A stretch of 64,000 nt of DNA. Origin: Microbacterium sp. 70-16 (GTDB lineage Bacteria; Actinomycetota; Actinomycetes; Actinomycetales; Microbacteriaceae). A program made the position numbers and the translations under genes. The stretch spans positions 533,087 through 597,086 of the forward strand of contig NZ_MKTQ01000014.1 of NCBI RefSeq assembly GCF_001898315.1, in the 5' to 3' direction. Shown piece by piece: positions 1-8,043 of the stretch (positions are counted from its first letter, which is position 1; each line of letters opens with the position of its first letter). The notes beneath the pieces were generated by a model. It ran no database searches, was not told where the DNA came from, and saw nothing but the letters and a program-made list of their open reading frames with translations.

Positions 1-991
1 ACGGGCACCAGTACAGCTTGCGCGACGCCATCTCTTCGAGCACGATCTCGGTGCCGCAGACGCGGCAGGGCAGCCCGGCGCGGTGGTACACCCAGTGACG
101 ATCGTCGCGGTGCGCCATCGCCCGCCGGTAGGCCTCGGGGTCGAGGTCATCCATGGTCATCATCTGACCGGTCTCGACGCCGATCTGCAGCAGTCGCGTC
201 CAATCGCGCCAGATCTCCCGCACGACCTCTTCGGGCACGAGCTTGCCGGGCGTGTGCGGGTCGAGCAGCGCGCGGTACAGCAGCTCGGCGCGGTACACGT
301 TGCCGATGCCGCTCACGACACTCTGGTCCATCAGCAGCAGCCCGATCGGCGTCGGCTTGCGCCGCACCGTCGCGGTGAACCGCTCCTCGCCCTCGGCCAG
401 GTCATCGACGAGCGGATCGGGCCCGAGCTTCGCGATCGTCGCCGCCACCTCGTCTGGCGTCTGCAGCTCGCACGCGGTCGGGCCGCGCAGGTCGGCGCAC
501 GTGGTCTCGGTCAACAGCCGCAGGCGCACCTGCCCGACGACCGGCGGCGGCCACTCGTCGATGGCGGCGTCGTCGAGGTCGCGGGTCTGCTCGCTCATCC
601 GCACGTGACCGCGGGCCTTCCGCGGGGCCCCTATCGACGTGAGCGAGTTCTCGCCCGCGGCATCCAGCACCGGCGCGGCGTCCAGGTCGGTGCCGCGCTG
701 ATTGGTCTGCCCCATCCGCCCGTTGGCGGAGGCGATCGTCGGGTCGACGATGATCTCGCCGGCGAAGTCCCACGCACCGTACATCCCCAGGTGCACCCGC
801 AGCCACAGGTCGCCCTCGAACTCGAGGAACATCTGCTTGCCCACGGCACGCACGCGCTGAGCCTCACGGCCGGAGAGCACCGCAGCACCCTCGGCGAAAC
901 GGCCCTGCGGGCTGGATGCCTCGACCGCGCGCCCCACGACGTTGCGGTCGAACTGGCGCGCGATGCGATGGACGGAATGCCCCTCGGGCAT
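1..991 (-). CDS. nei: Fpg/Nei-family DNA glycosylase (endonuclease VIII type), 3' end cut by window edge
   Basis: Bifunctional DNA glycosylase/AP lyase of base excision repair, removing oxidised pyrimidines if it is a true Nei. About 330 residues are visible. The protein begins MPEGHS, with Pro2 as the Schiff-base nucleophile and Glu3; MPEGHS is typical of Nei rather than the MPELPEV of MutM. A conserved Lys lies near residue 52 (VGKQMFLEF), and an H2TH segment with the SGIGNVYRAE motif follows. The C-terminal zinc finger shows CRVC and then CP; the last Cys lies outside the window. The start ATG shares one base with the rpiB stop (TGATG), so the two genes are translationally coupled. The subfamily call (Nei versus Nei2) is inferred from the N-terminus. 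Confidence 0.9.
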   Translation of the reverse strand, partial: MPEGHSVHRIARQFDRNVVGRAVEASSPQGRFAEGAAVLSGREAQRVRAVGKQMFLEFEGDLWLRVHLGMYGAWDFAGEIIVDPTIASANGRMGQTNQRGTDLDAAPVLDAAGENSLTSIGAPRKARGHVRMSEQTRDLDDAAIDEWPPPVVGQVRLRLLTETTCADLRGPTACELQTPDEVAATIAKLGPDPLVDDLAEGEERFTATVRRKPTPIGLLLMDQSVVSGIGNVYRAELLYRALLDPHTPGKLVPEEVVREIWRDWTRLLQIGVETGQMMTMDDLDPEAYRRAMAHRDDRHWVYHRAGLPCRVCGTEIVLEEMASRKLYWCP

Positions 992-1533
992 CAGCCGGCT
1001 TCGGGGTCGATCGCGTCCGCCGACTCGCCGCCGAGTACCGCGGGGCCCGTGGCGCGCGGGTCGGGCTGTAGCGAGCCGTCAGCCTCGTACGCCGCGAGCT
1101 GCGCGATGCGGCGCGCGTGGCGCTCCTCGCCCGAGAACGGCGTCTCGATGAAGCGGTCGATGAAGGTCACGGCCTCTTCGAACGTGTGCTGACGCGCGCC
1201 GATCGCGATGACGTTGGCGTCGTTGTGCTCGCGCGCGAGTTCAGCCGTGGAAAGGTTCCACACGAGGGCGGCGCGGATGCCCGTGACCTTGTTGGCCGCG
1301 ATCTGCTCGCCGTTGCCCGAACCGCCGAACACGATGCCGAGCGTCTCGATACCGGCGGCCTGGTCGCGCACGACCGCCTGGGCGGCACGGATGCAGAAGG
1401 CCGGGTAGTCGTCGAGCGGGTCGTATGAGATGGGGCCGTGGTCCACGACGTCGTGTCCCTGCGCGGCCAGGTGCTGCTGCAGCTGGGTGGAGAACTCGAG
1501 CCCCGCGTGATCGGTCGCGATGTGGATGCGCAT
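991..1533 (-). CDS. rpiB: Ribose-5-phosphate isomerase B
   Basis: Interconverts ribose 5-phosphate and ribulose 5-phosphate in the non-oxidative pentose phosphate pathway; cytoplasmic. 180 residues, longer than E. coli RpiB because of a C-terminal extension after about residue 155. The RpiB/LacA fold is clear: MRIHIATDHAG at the N-terminus and the anion-binding loop GGSGNGEQ at 70-77. The position that carries the catalytic Cys in E. coli RpiB is Gly/Ser here, and Glu76 follows. This is the arrangement known from the M. tuberculosis enzyme, where a Glu acts as the base. The gene is first in a two-gene unit with nei (1-base overlap). A TAGGAT hexamer ends 6 bases before the ATG, suggesting leaderless transcription. 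Confidence 0.95.
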   Translation of the reverse strand: MRIHIATDHAGLEFSTQLQQHLAAQGHDVVDHGPISYDPLDDYPAFCIRAAQAVVRDQAAGIETLGIVFGGSGNGEQIAANKVTGIRAALVWNLSTAELAREHNDANVIAIGARQHTFEEAVTFIDRFIETPFSGEERHARRIAQLAAYEADGSLQPDPRATGPAVLGGESADAIDPEAG

Positions 1534-1539
1534 GCGTCC

Positions 1540-1545
1540 ATCCTA
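1540..1545 (-). promoter_or_regulatory. -10 element of rpiB (leaderless)
   Basis: TAGGAT on the minus strand, six bases before the rpiB ATG, with no purine-rich ribosome-binding site between. The spacing would put the transcription start at or next to the start codon. No -35 is recognisable. Confidence 0.55.
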
Positions 1546-1575
1546 GGGATCCGCCGCGCCGGTGGAACCTCACGA

Positions 1576-1592
1576 TATGATGATTCCATCAT
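1576..1592 (+). promoter_or_regulatory. -10 element overlapping a perfect inverted repeat at the arsR-type start codon (autoregulatory operator candidate)
   Basis: TATGAT at 1576-1581 is a near-consensus -10 and lies 9 bases before the ATG at 1591. It is overlapped by the perfect inverted repeat ATGATG-ATTC-CATCAT (1577-1592), whose right arm runs into the start codon. A repressor bound here would block both RNA polymerase and initiation on a leaderless mRNA. Autoregulation by the adjacent ArsR-type protein is inferred from position. Confidence 0.6.
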
Positions 1593-1956
1593 GCCATTCA
1601 GTCAGCGTCAGCGGCCCCTGTATGAGGTGAAGGCGAACCTCTTCAAGGGCCTCGCGCATCCGTTCCGCATCCGCATCCTCGAGCTGCTCGCCGCGTCGGC
1701 TGAAAGCAGTGTCGCCGACCTGCAGTCGGCGACGGGCCTCGAGGCATCCCACCTGTCCCAGCACCTCGCGGTGCTGCGCCGGCACCGGCTCGTCACCTCC
1801 GAACGGCGCGGCAGCCACGTCTACTACCGCCTGAGCGACCCCGCCGTCGCACGGCTACTCGCCGCCGCGCGCGAGCTGCTGCTCGGCGTGCTGGCGACCG
1901 ACGGCGAACTGCTGCGCGACGCCCTCGACCTGCCCGCGATCGCGGAGACGGCATGA
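1591..1956 (+). CDS. ArsR/SmtB-family winged-helix regulator
   Basis: 121-residue DNA-binding repressor. The ArsR fold is clear: FKGLAHPFRIRILELL (helix 1-2), the recognition helix region TGLEASHLSQHLAVLRRHRLV, and the wing ERRGSHVYYRL. I see no Cys-rich metal motif (no ELCVCDL-type alpha-3 site), so the inducer is probably not a thiophilic metal bound in the classical way. The stop overlaps the start of the SulP transporter by four bases (ATGA), so the two are coupled and the regulator very probably controls the transporter. I chose ATG 1591 because it follows a TATGAT hexamer; the frame is open further upstream but without an RBS. Confidence 0.88.
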   Translation: MPFSQRQRPLYEVKANLFKGLAHPFRIRILELLAASAESSVADLQSATGLEASHLSQHLAVLRRHRLVTSERRGSHVYYRLSDPAVARLLAAARELLLGVLATDGELLRDALDLPAIAETA

Positions 1957-3641
1957 CGATGACCGGGTCTCTGCCCACCGCCCCGCGCCGCAGCGCCCTC
2001 GCGTCGCTGCGCGCGCTGCTACCCGCGCGCGCCGACTACGCACAGCTGCGCCGCACATGGCGCGGTGACCTGCTCGCCGGTCTGACCGTCGGCATCGTCG
2101 CGCTGCCCCTGGCCCTCGGGTTCGGCGTCAGCTCGGGGCTCAGCGCCGAGGCGGGCCTGGTCACCGCCGTCGTCGCCGGGCTCATCGCGGCTGTCTTCGG
2201 CGGTTCGCACGTGCAGGTCTCCGGTCCGACCGGGGCGATGGTCGTCGTGCTCGTCCCCATCGTCGCGTCGCACGGCGTCGGAGCCGTCGCGGCCGTGAGC
2301 CTGCTGGCCGGGATCATCGTCGTGGTCGCCGGCGTGCTGCGGCTGGGCCGTGCGGTGTCGTACATCCCGTGGCCCGTCATCGAGGGGTTCACGGTCGGCA
2401 TCGGCGTCATCATCTTCGCCCAGCAGATCCCCGCGCTCGTGTCGCCGCACACGGCAGCGGCATCCGAGCACAGCTCGAACGCGATCGTCGCCGCCGTGCA
2501 GTCCTTCGCGCACCTCGACCCCGTCTATCTGCTGTGGGCGCTCGGCGCCGTCGCGATCGTCGCGGCCTGCATGCTGGGCGCGCCGCGCATCCACCGCGCG
2601 ATCCCCGGGTCGCTCGTCGGGATCATCGTGGTCACGGTGCTGACGCTCGTGCTGCTGAGCCCGCTCGCCCGCATCGGCGTGCTCCCCTCGACGCTGCCCG
2701 CGCCGGCGCTGCCGACGCTCGACTTCGAGACCCTCAGCGCACTCTTGGTGCCCGCCGTGACGGTCGCCGCCCTCGCCGCGATCGAATCGCTGCTGTCGGC
2801 GCGCGTGGCATCCGCTCTCGCCGACACCGGCACGTACGACCCCGACCGCGAGCTCGTCGGTCAGGGTCTGGCATCCATCGGCTCATCGCTGTTCGGCGGG
2901 ATGCCCGCGACGGGCGCGATCGCGCGCACCGCCGTCAACGTGCGCTCGGGCGGACGCACCCGCCTGGCCTCCGTGACACACGCCATCGTGCTGCTGCTCG
3001 TCGTGCTGGCCGTCGCCGGACCGGTCGGGCAGATCCCGCTCGCGGCGCTCTCGGGCGTCCTGATGATGACAGCCGTGCGCATGGTGCACATCGACACGGT
3101 GCGGGCGATCCTGCGGTCGACGAAGGCGGATGCCACGGCGTTTGTCGCGACAGCCCTCATCACCGTTTCGTTCGACCTTATCGTCGCCGTCATCATCGGC
3201 GTCGTCTTCGCCGGAGTCTTCGCGCTGCGCAGCCTCTCCCGGGCATCCGCGGTCCGCCGCGATCCGCTGACCGGCGACCCGCAGCCCGGCGACGAACGCA
3301 TCGCGATCCTGCATTTCGAAGGCCCCCTGTTCTTCACGGCGGCCGACCGCGTGTTCGCGCAGGTCGAGGGCATCCGCGACGTCTCCGTCGTCATCCTGCG
3401 CATGAGCCAACTCGAACTCGTCGACGCGACCGGTGCCCGCATGCTCGGCGACATCGTGCAGGCGCTCGAGCGGCGCGGCATCACGGTGCTCATCAAGGGC
3501 GTGCAGCCCCGCCACGAAGACCTCTTCCGCACGGTCGGCGTGCTCGACTCGCTGCGCCACCACAACCACTTGTTCACCGAGCTGCCGCCCGCGATCGAGC
3601 ACGCGCGCAGTCACGTGCGCCGCGAATCGTCGACCGCGTAG
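1953..3641 (+). CDS. SulP-family anion permease with C-terminal STAS domain
   Basis: 562-residue inner-membrane transporter. The sulfate-transporter core, with about 10-12 hydrophobic segments, spans roughly residues 40-430. It includes the family motif GLTVGIVALPLALGFGV in the first segment and SGPTGAMVVV in the third. A STAS domain follows at about 445-550 (RIAILHFEGPLFFTAADRV, LELVDATGARML), normal for the family. Substrate could be sulfate, bicarbonate or another anion; sequence alone does not settle it. It is translated from an ATGA overlap with the ArsR-family gene, an unusual partner that hints at condition-dependent expression. There is no carbonic anhydrase or cys gene nearby. Confidence 0.9.
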   Translation: MTMTGSLPTAPRRSALASLRALLPARADYAQLRRTWRGDLLAGLTVGIVALPLALGFGVSSGLSAEAGLVTAVVAGLIAAVFGGSHVQVSGPTGAMVVVLVPIVASHGVGAVAAVSLLAGIIVVVAGVLRLGRAVSYIPWPVIEGFTVGIGVIIFAQQIPALVSPHTAAASEHSSNAIVAAVQSFAHLDPVYLLWALGAVAIVAACMLGAPRIHRAIPGSLVGIIVVTVLTLVLLSPLARIGVLPSTLPAPALPTLDFETLSALLVPAVTVAALAAIESLLSARVASALADTGTYDPDRELVGQGLASIGSSLFGGMPATGAIARTAVNVRSGGRTRLASVTHAIVLLLVVLAVAGPVGQIPLAALSGVLMMTAVRMVHIDTVRAILRSTKADATAFVATALITVSFDLIVAVIIGVVFAGVFALRSLSRASAVRRDPLTGDPQPGDERIAILHFEGPLFFTAADRVFAQVEGIRDVSVVILRMSQLELVDATGARMLGDIVQALERRGITVLIKGVQPRHEDLFRTVGVLDSLRHHNHLFTELPPAIEHARSHVRRESSTA

Positions 3642-3716
3642 GCTTGCAGAGTTGCCGTCGGCGCCAGCAGCGCCGGTCTGCGACAGCCCACACCCCTCAC
3701 CCACGGGAGTCCCGCA

Positions 3717-6263
3717 GTGCCTGGAGAGAACCTCACCCGCATCGAGGCGCAGGAGCGCCGCGCGATCGTCGACACGCAGTCGTACGACGTCGCCCTCGAC
3801 CTGACGAAGGGCGCCGAGGTCTTCGGATCGCGCACCGTCGTCCGCTTCACCGCCGCCGCGGGCGCGTCGACGTTCATCGACCTGATCGCCGGCGAGGTGC
3901 GCGAGATCACGCTCAACGGCCGGTCGCTCGATGCCGCGACGGTGTTCGCCGATTCGCGCATCGCGCTCGACGACCTCGCCGAGACCAACGAGCTCGTCGT
4001 CGACGCCGACTGCCTGTACACCAACACCGGTGAGGGCCTGCACCGCTTCGTCGACCCGGTCGACGGCGAGGTGTACCTGTACTCGCAGTTCGAGGTGCCC
4101 GACTCGCGGCGCGTGTTCGCCGTCTTCGAGCAGCCTGACCTGAAGGCGACGTTCGCCTTCACCGTCACCGCGCCGTCGGCGTGGAAGGTCGTCTCCAACT
4201 CCCCCACGCCCGAGCCCGTCTCGACGCGCGAGGGCATCGCGACGTGGGCGTTCGAGCCCACCCCGCGCATCTCGTCGTACATCACGGCGATCGTCGCCGG
4301 CCCGTACGAGCAGACGTTCTCTGAGCTGACGAGCGCGTCGGGCCGGGTCATCCCGCTCGGCGTCTACGGCCGCAAGAGCCTGTGGCAGCACCTCGACGCC
4401 GACTACATCTTCGACAAGACGCGCGAGGGCTTCGCGTACTACGAAGAGAAGTTCGGCGTCCCGTACCCGTTCGCGAAGTACGACCAGCTGTTCGTCCCCG
4501 AGTTCAACGCGGGCGCGATGGAGAACGCGGGCGCCGTCACGTTCACCGAGACGTACGTGTTCCGCTCGAAGGTCACCGACGCCGTCAAGGAGCGCCGCGT
4601 CGTCACGATCCTGCACGAGCTGGCGCACATGTGGTTCGGCGACCTCGTCACGATGAAGTGGTGGAACGACCTCTGGCTCAACGAGTCGTTCGCCGAGTGG
4701 GCGTCGACCATCGCGACCGCCGAGGCCACCGAGTGGACCGAGGCGTGGACGACCTTCAACGCGATGGAGAAGACCTGGGCCTACCGCCAGGACCAGCTGC
4801 CCTCGACCCACCCCGTCTTCGCCGAGATCAACGACCTCGACGACGTGCAGGTCAACTTCGACGGCATCACGTACGCGAAGGGCGGCTCGGTGCTCAAGCA
4901 GCTTGCCGCCTGGGTCGGCATCGACGCGTTCTTCGGCGGTGTCGGCGCGTACTTCCGCAAGCACGCGTGGGGCAACACCGAGCTTGCCGACCTGCTCGTC
5001 GAGCTCGAGGCCACGAGCGGCCGCGAACTGACCACCTGGTCGAAGAAGTGGCTCGAGACGGCCGGAGTGAACACCCTCTCCCCCGAGCTGAAGACGGACG
5101 CCGACGGAAAGCTCACGCGCTTCGCGATCGTCCAGACCGCTCCCGCCGACTACCCGACGATCCGCCCGCACCGTCTCGGTGTCGGCTTCTACAACCTCGA
5201 GGGCGACGCCCTGGTGCGCACGCACCACGTCGAGCTCGACGTCGACGGCGACCTGACCGAGGTGCCCGAGCTCGTGGGTCTCGCTCGCCCCGACCTCGTG
5301 CTGCTCAACGACGAAGACCTCGCCTACGCGAAGATCCGCCTCGACGACCGCTCGCTGCAGACCGCGATCGCCCACCTCGGAAAGATCAGCGACCCGCTCG
5401 CGCGGTCGCTCGTGTGGGGTGCCGCATGGGACCAGACCCGTGACGCCGAGGCATCCGCTTCGGACTACGTCGACCTCGTGCTGAGCAACATCGGCGCCGA
5501 GACCGAATCGACGACCGTGCGCACGACGCTCGCGCAGCTGCAGCTCGCCGCGAACGCGTACGTGTCGCCCGAGAAGCGTGACGCGACGCGCACGAAGGTC
5601 GCCGACGGTCTGTGGGCGCTGGCGCAGGCGGCGGATGCCGGCAGCGACAGCCAGCTGCAGTTCGTGACGACGTTCGCGAGCGCCGCCGCGACGCCCACGC
5701 AGTGGGAGGTCGTGCGCACCCTGCGTGACGGCGCGATCGCGCTCGAGGGTCTGGAGATCGACGCCGACCTGTCGTGGGCGCTGCTCGTGTCGCTCGCCGC
5801 GGGTGGGCTCGTCACGACCGCCGACATCGACGCCGCCCTCGCCGCCGACAACACCGCCAAGGGCGGCGAGTTCGCCGCGCAGGCCAAGGCGGCACTGCCG
5901 ACGGTCGCCGACAAGCAGGCATCCTGGTCGTCGCTGATCGACTCGGCCGATCTGCCGAACACGGTCGTGCGCTCGGCCGCGCTCGGATTCGTGCACCCGG
6001 CCGGCGTCGAGGCGCTCGAGGCGTTCGTCGCCCCGTACTTCGACATGCTGCTGCCGATCTGGAACGGCCGCACCTACCAGATCGCGAACTACCTGATCAC
6101 GGGGCTCTATCCGGCGCCGCTCGCCAACACCGCGCTGCGCGACGCAACGCGCGCGTGGCTGCAGGCGAACGCCGACGCACCCGCGGCCCTGCAGCGTCTC
6201 GTGAAGGAGAACGTCGCGGGCGTCGAGCGCGCCCTTGCCGTGCAGGAGCGCGACGCGCAGTAA
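3717..6263 (+). CDS. pepN: Aminopeptidase N (M1 metallopeptidase)
   Basis: Zinc aminopeptidase removing N-terminal residues from peptides in the cytoplasm. 848 residues, the usual size of actinobacterial PepN. The exopeptidase motif GAMENAG (around residue 267) is followed by the zinc site HELAHMWFGDLV near residue 300, with the third ligand Glu in NESFAEW. A C-terminal ERAP1-like helical domain occupies the last 350 residues. The start is GTG 3717, preceded at a good distance by GGGAG. The gene stands alone between the SulP transporter and the MscS gene. Confidence 0.95.
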   Translation: MPGENLTRIEAQERRAIVDTQSYDVALDLTKGAEVFGSRTVVRFTAAAGASTFIDLIAGEVREITLNGRSLDAATVFADSRIALDDLAETNELVVDADCLYTNTGEGLHRFVDPVDGEVYLYSQFEVPDSRRVFAVFEQPDLKATFAFTVTAPSAWKVVSNSPTPEPVSTREGIATWAFEPTPRISSYITAIVAGPYEQTFSELTSASGRVIPLGVYGRKSLWQHLDADYIFDKTREGFAYYEEKFGVPYPFAKYDQLFVPEFNAGAMENAGAVTFTETYVFRSKVTDAVKERRVVTILHELAHMWFGDLVTMKWWNDLWLNESFAEWASTIATAEATEWTEAWTTFNAMEKTWAYRQDQLPSTHPVFAEINDLDDVQVNFDGITYAKGGSVLKQLAAWVGIDAFFGGVGAYFRKHAWGNTELADLLVELEATSGRELTTWSKKWLETAGVNTLSPELKTDADGKLTRFAIVQTAPADYPTIRPHRLGVGFYNLEGDALVRTHHVELDVDGDLTEVPELVGLARPDLVLLNDEDLAYAKIRLDDRSLQTAIAHLGKISDPLARSLVWGAAWDQTRDAEASASDYVDLVLSNIGAETESTTVRTTLAQLQLAANAYVSPEKRDATRTKVADGLWALAQAADAGSDSQLQFVTTFASAAATPTQWEVVRTLRDGAIALEGLEIDADLSWALLVSLAAGGLVTTADIDAALAADNTAKGGEFAAQAKAALPTVADKQASWSSLIDSADLPNTVVRSAALGFVHPAGVEALEAFVAPYFDMLLPIWNGRTYQIANYLITGLYPAPLANTALRDATRAWLQANADAPAALQRLVKENVAGVERALAVQERDAQ

Positions 6264-6442
6264 CACCCGCTGAGCTCGTCGAAGCGCCCGGGGCCCTGGT
6301 CCCTGAGCCGGCATCCTTCGCCTGGCAGTTGTGGCGGACTCCCGGGCGCGGAGGCCGCCACTGCTGCCATCCCGACCCGCGGTGCGACGCCGTCCGGCGA
6401 TGCTCAGCCGCCGCATCGGCATCCGTAACTAGGATCGTGGGG
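6264..6442. repeat. Intergenic region holding a degenerate dispersed repeat (TGAGC...GTCGAAG type)
   Basis: The 179 bp between pepN and mscS have no gene. At 6269-6285 there is CGCTGAGCTCGTCGAAG and at 6299-6321 GGTCCCTGAGCC followed by CTTCG. From memory these resemble the short intergenic element with core GGTCCCTGAGCCTGTCGAAG that is scattered through many high-GC genomes. Both copies are degenerate and in direct orientation. Assignment to that family is recollection, not a search result. Confidence 0.4.
6430..6435 (+). promoter_or_regulatory. -10 element of mscS (leaderless)
   Basis: TAGGAT seven bases before ATG 6443. The bases between (CGTGGGG) contain a G-run that could alternatively serve as a weak ribosome-binding site. 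Confidence 0.5.
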
Positions 6443-7534
6443 ATGCAGATCTTCACCGACAGCAGCTCGGGCGACACGCCCGCCATCGTCGACCCCGACG
6501 TGTGGGCGAGCATCCTCGCGTGGCTCGGAGACGCCGGCCTGAAGCTGCTGTCGGTCGCGGGGATCGTCGTCGGCGCGATCCTGCTGGCGTGGCTGCTGCG
6601 GCTCGTGATCCGGCGCGTCGTCAAGCGCATCGTCGAAGGCGCGAAGAGCAAGGCCAACGTCGACGACACACAGGCGCTCGAGCGCTCACCGCTCGCGAGC
6701 GTCCGCGTCGTGCAGCGCACGCGCACGCTCGGATCGATCCTGCAGAACATCGTCAACGTCGCGATCGTGATCATCGCGACCATGCTGATCGTGTTCGTCG
6801 TCAACAAGGACATCCTCAGTTCCCTGACGCTGCTGACGGCCGCGATCGGCGCGGGCCTCGGCTTCGGCGCGCAGAACATCGTCAAAGACGTGCTCAACGG
6901 CATCTTCATCGTCGCCGAAGACCAGATCGGCATCGGCGACGTCGTCGACCTGGGCCTGGCGACCGGCGTCGTCGAGTACGTGGCGATCCGGGTGACGCAC
7001 GTGCGCGACGTCAACGGCACGCTCTGGTACGTGCGCAACGGCGAGATCACCCGCATCGGCAACATGTCGCAGGGCTGGTCGCGCGTCATCATCGACCTCG
7101 CCGTCCCCGTCGACGCCGACATCCGTGCCGTCGAGAAGGCCATGCACCACGCCGCCAAGAGCGTCTTCACCGACCCGAAGTGGCGTTCGCGGGTGATCGA
7201 GCAGCCCGAGGTCTGGGGGCTCGAGTCGATCACGGGCGACGCCCTCGTCATCCGCCTCGTGATGAAGACGCGCGCCAACGCGAAGGACGACGTCGCTCGC
7301 GAACTGCGCATGCGCCTCAAGCACGCGATGGACGAGATGGATATCACCCTGCCCGCCATGAACACGATCACCCTTTCGGGTCTCGAGGGCGCCCAGCGAG
7401 TGCGCGGCGCCAATCCGCCCAAGACGAAGCCGATCACCACCGCCGACGCGAACCCCGTGTGGAAGCCGAAGTCGACCGGCACGAAGAAGGGCGCGCAGGC
7501 ATCGGAGAGCGATTCCGAAGAGGAGACGACATGA
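6443..7534 (+). CDS. MscS-family mechanosensitive ion channel
   Basis: 363-residue small-conductance mechanosensitive channel that releases solutes on hypo-osmotic shock. Hydrophobic segments lie at about 30-55, 95-120 and 125-145. The pore-lining helix region has the Gly/Ala pattern TAAIGAGLGFGAQNIVKDVLNG, followed by the beta domain (VAEDQIGIGDVVDLG) and an alpha/beta C-domain. The tail after about residue 320 is Lys/Ser/Glu rich and probably disordered. The stop overlaps the globin start (ATGA). Pairing of MscS with trHbO looks like simple operon packing; no functional link is evident. Confidence 0.92.
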   Translation: MQIFTDSSSGDTPAIVDPDVWASILAWLGDAGLKLLSVAGIVVGAILLAWLLRLVIRRVVKRIVEGAKSKANVDDTQALERSPLASVRVVQRTRTLGSILQNIVNVAIVIIATMLIVFVVNKDILSSLTLLTAAIGAGLGFGAQNIVKDVLNGIFIVAEDQIGIGDVVDLGLATGVVEYVAIRVTHVRDVNGTLWYVRNGEITRIGNMSQGWSRVIIDLAVPVDADIRAVEKAMHHAAKSVFTDPKWRSRVIEQPEVWGLESITGDALVIRLVMKTRANAKDDVARELRMRLKHAMDEMDITLPAMNTITLSGLEGAQRVRGANPPKTKPITTADANPVWKPKSTGTKKGAQASESDSEEETT

Positions 7535-8001
7535 CGGATGCCTCATCGGCAGACACCCCGCCGAGCAGCTTCTACGACGAGGTCGGTGGCCACGACACGT
7601 TCGTGCGCCTCGTCGATGTCTTCTACCGCGGCGTCGCCGACGACGAACTGCTGCGCCCGATGTACCCCGAGGAAGATCTCGGCCCCGCCGCGGAGCGGCT
7701 GACGCTCTTCCTGGAGCAGTACTGGGGCGGCCCCACGACATACAGCCAGCAGCGCGGCCACCCGCGGCTGCGGCTGCGCCATCAGCCCTTCCACGTCGAC
7801 CCGGCGGCCCGCGACCGCTGGCTCGCCCACATGCGCACCGCCGTCGACGAGCTCGGCCTGTCGCCGCTGCACGAGGCCACCCTGTGGGACTATCTCGAGC
7901 GCGCCGCACACGCGATGGTGAACACCTTCGAGCCGGCGGGCATCGGCCCGACACCCCCAGCAGCCTCCGCGCACCTGCCGTTGCACCCTGAGACCGACTG
8001 A
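7531..8001 (+). CDS. glbO: Group II truncated haemoglobin (trHbO-like)
   Basis: 156-residue globin with the truncated 2/2 fold. FYDEVGGHDTFVRLVDVFYRGV covers helices A-B with the B10 Tyr. LRLRHQPFHVDPAARDRWLAHM carries the proximal His (F8, in HQPFHV) and the group II hallmark Trp at G8 (DRWL). A Pro-rich tail follows residue 135. Group II globins bind O2 tightly and are linked to oxygen or nitrosative-stress handling; the exact role here is unknown. It is translated by ATGA overlap with mscS. Confidence 0.92.
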   Translation: MTDASSADTPPSSFYDEVGGHDTFVRLVDVFYRGVADDELLRPMYPEEDLGPAAERLTLFLEQYWGGPTTYSQQRGHPRLRLRHQPFHVDPAARDRWLAHMRTAVDELGLSPLHEATLWDYLERAAHAMVNTFEPAGIGPTPPAASAHLPLHPETD

Positions 8002-8043
8002 CCCCATCACCCCGCGCCCGCCAAACGACGAAGGAGTCGTCAC

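Noticed and set aside
1..991. MutM (formamidopyrimidine-DNA glycosylase)
   Set aside because: The N-terminus is MPEGHS, the Nei pattern, and not MPELPEV.
991..1533. RpiB inactivated by loss of the catalytic Cys
   Set aside because: The Glu in GGSGNGEQ is the known alternative base in the actinobacterial enzyme type.
2883..6422. Very long antisense open frame opposite SulP and pepN (1179 codons), and similar long frames at 28793-31150, 31613-33859 and 46518-47729
   Set aside because: At 70% GC antisense and out-of-phase frames stay open by chance. These overlap fully supported genes, are Arg/His/Gly-rich without domains, and lack ribosome-binding sites or promoters.
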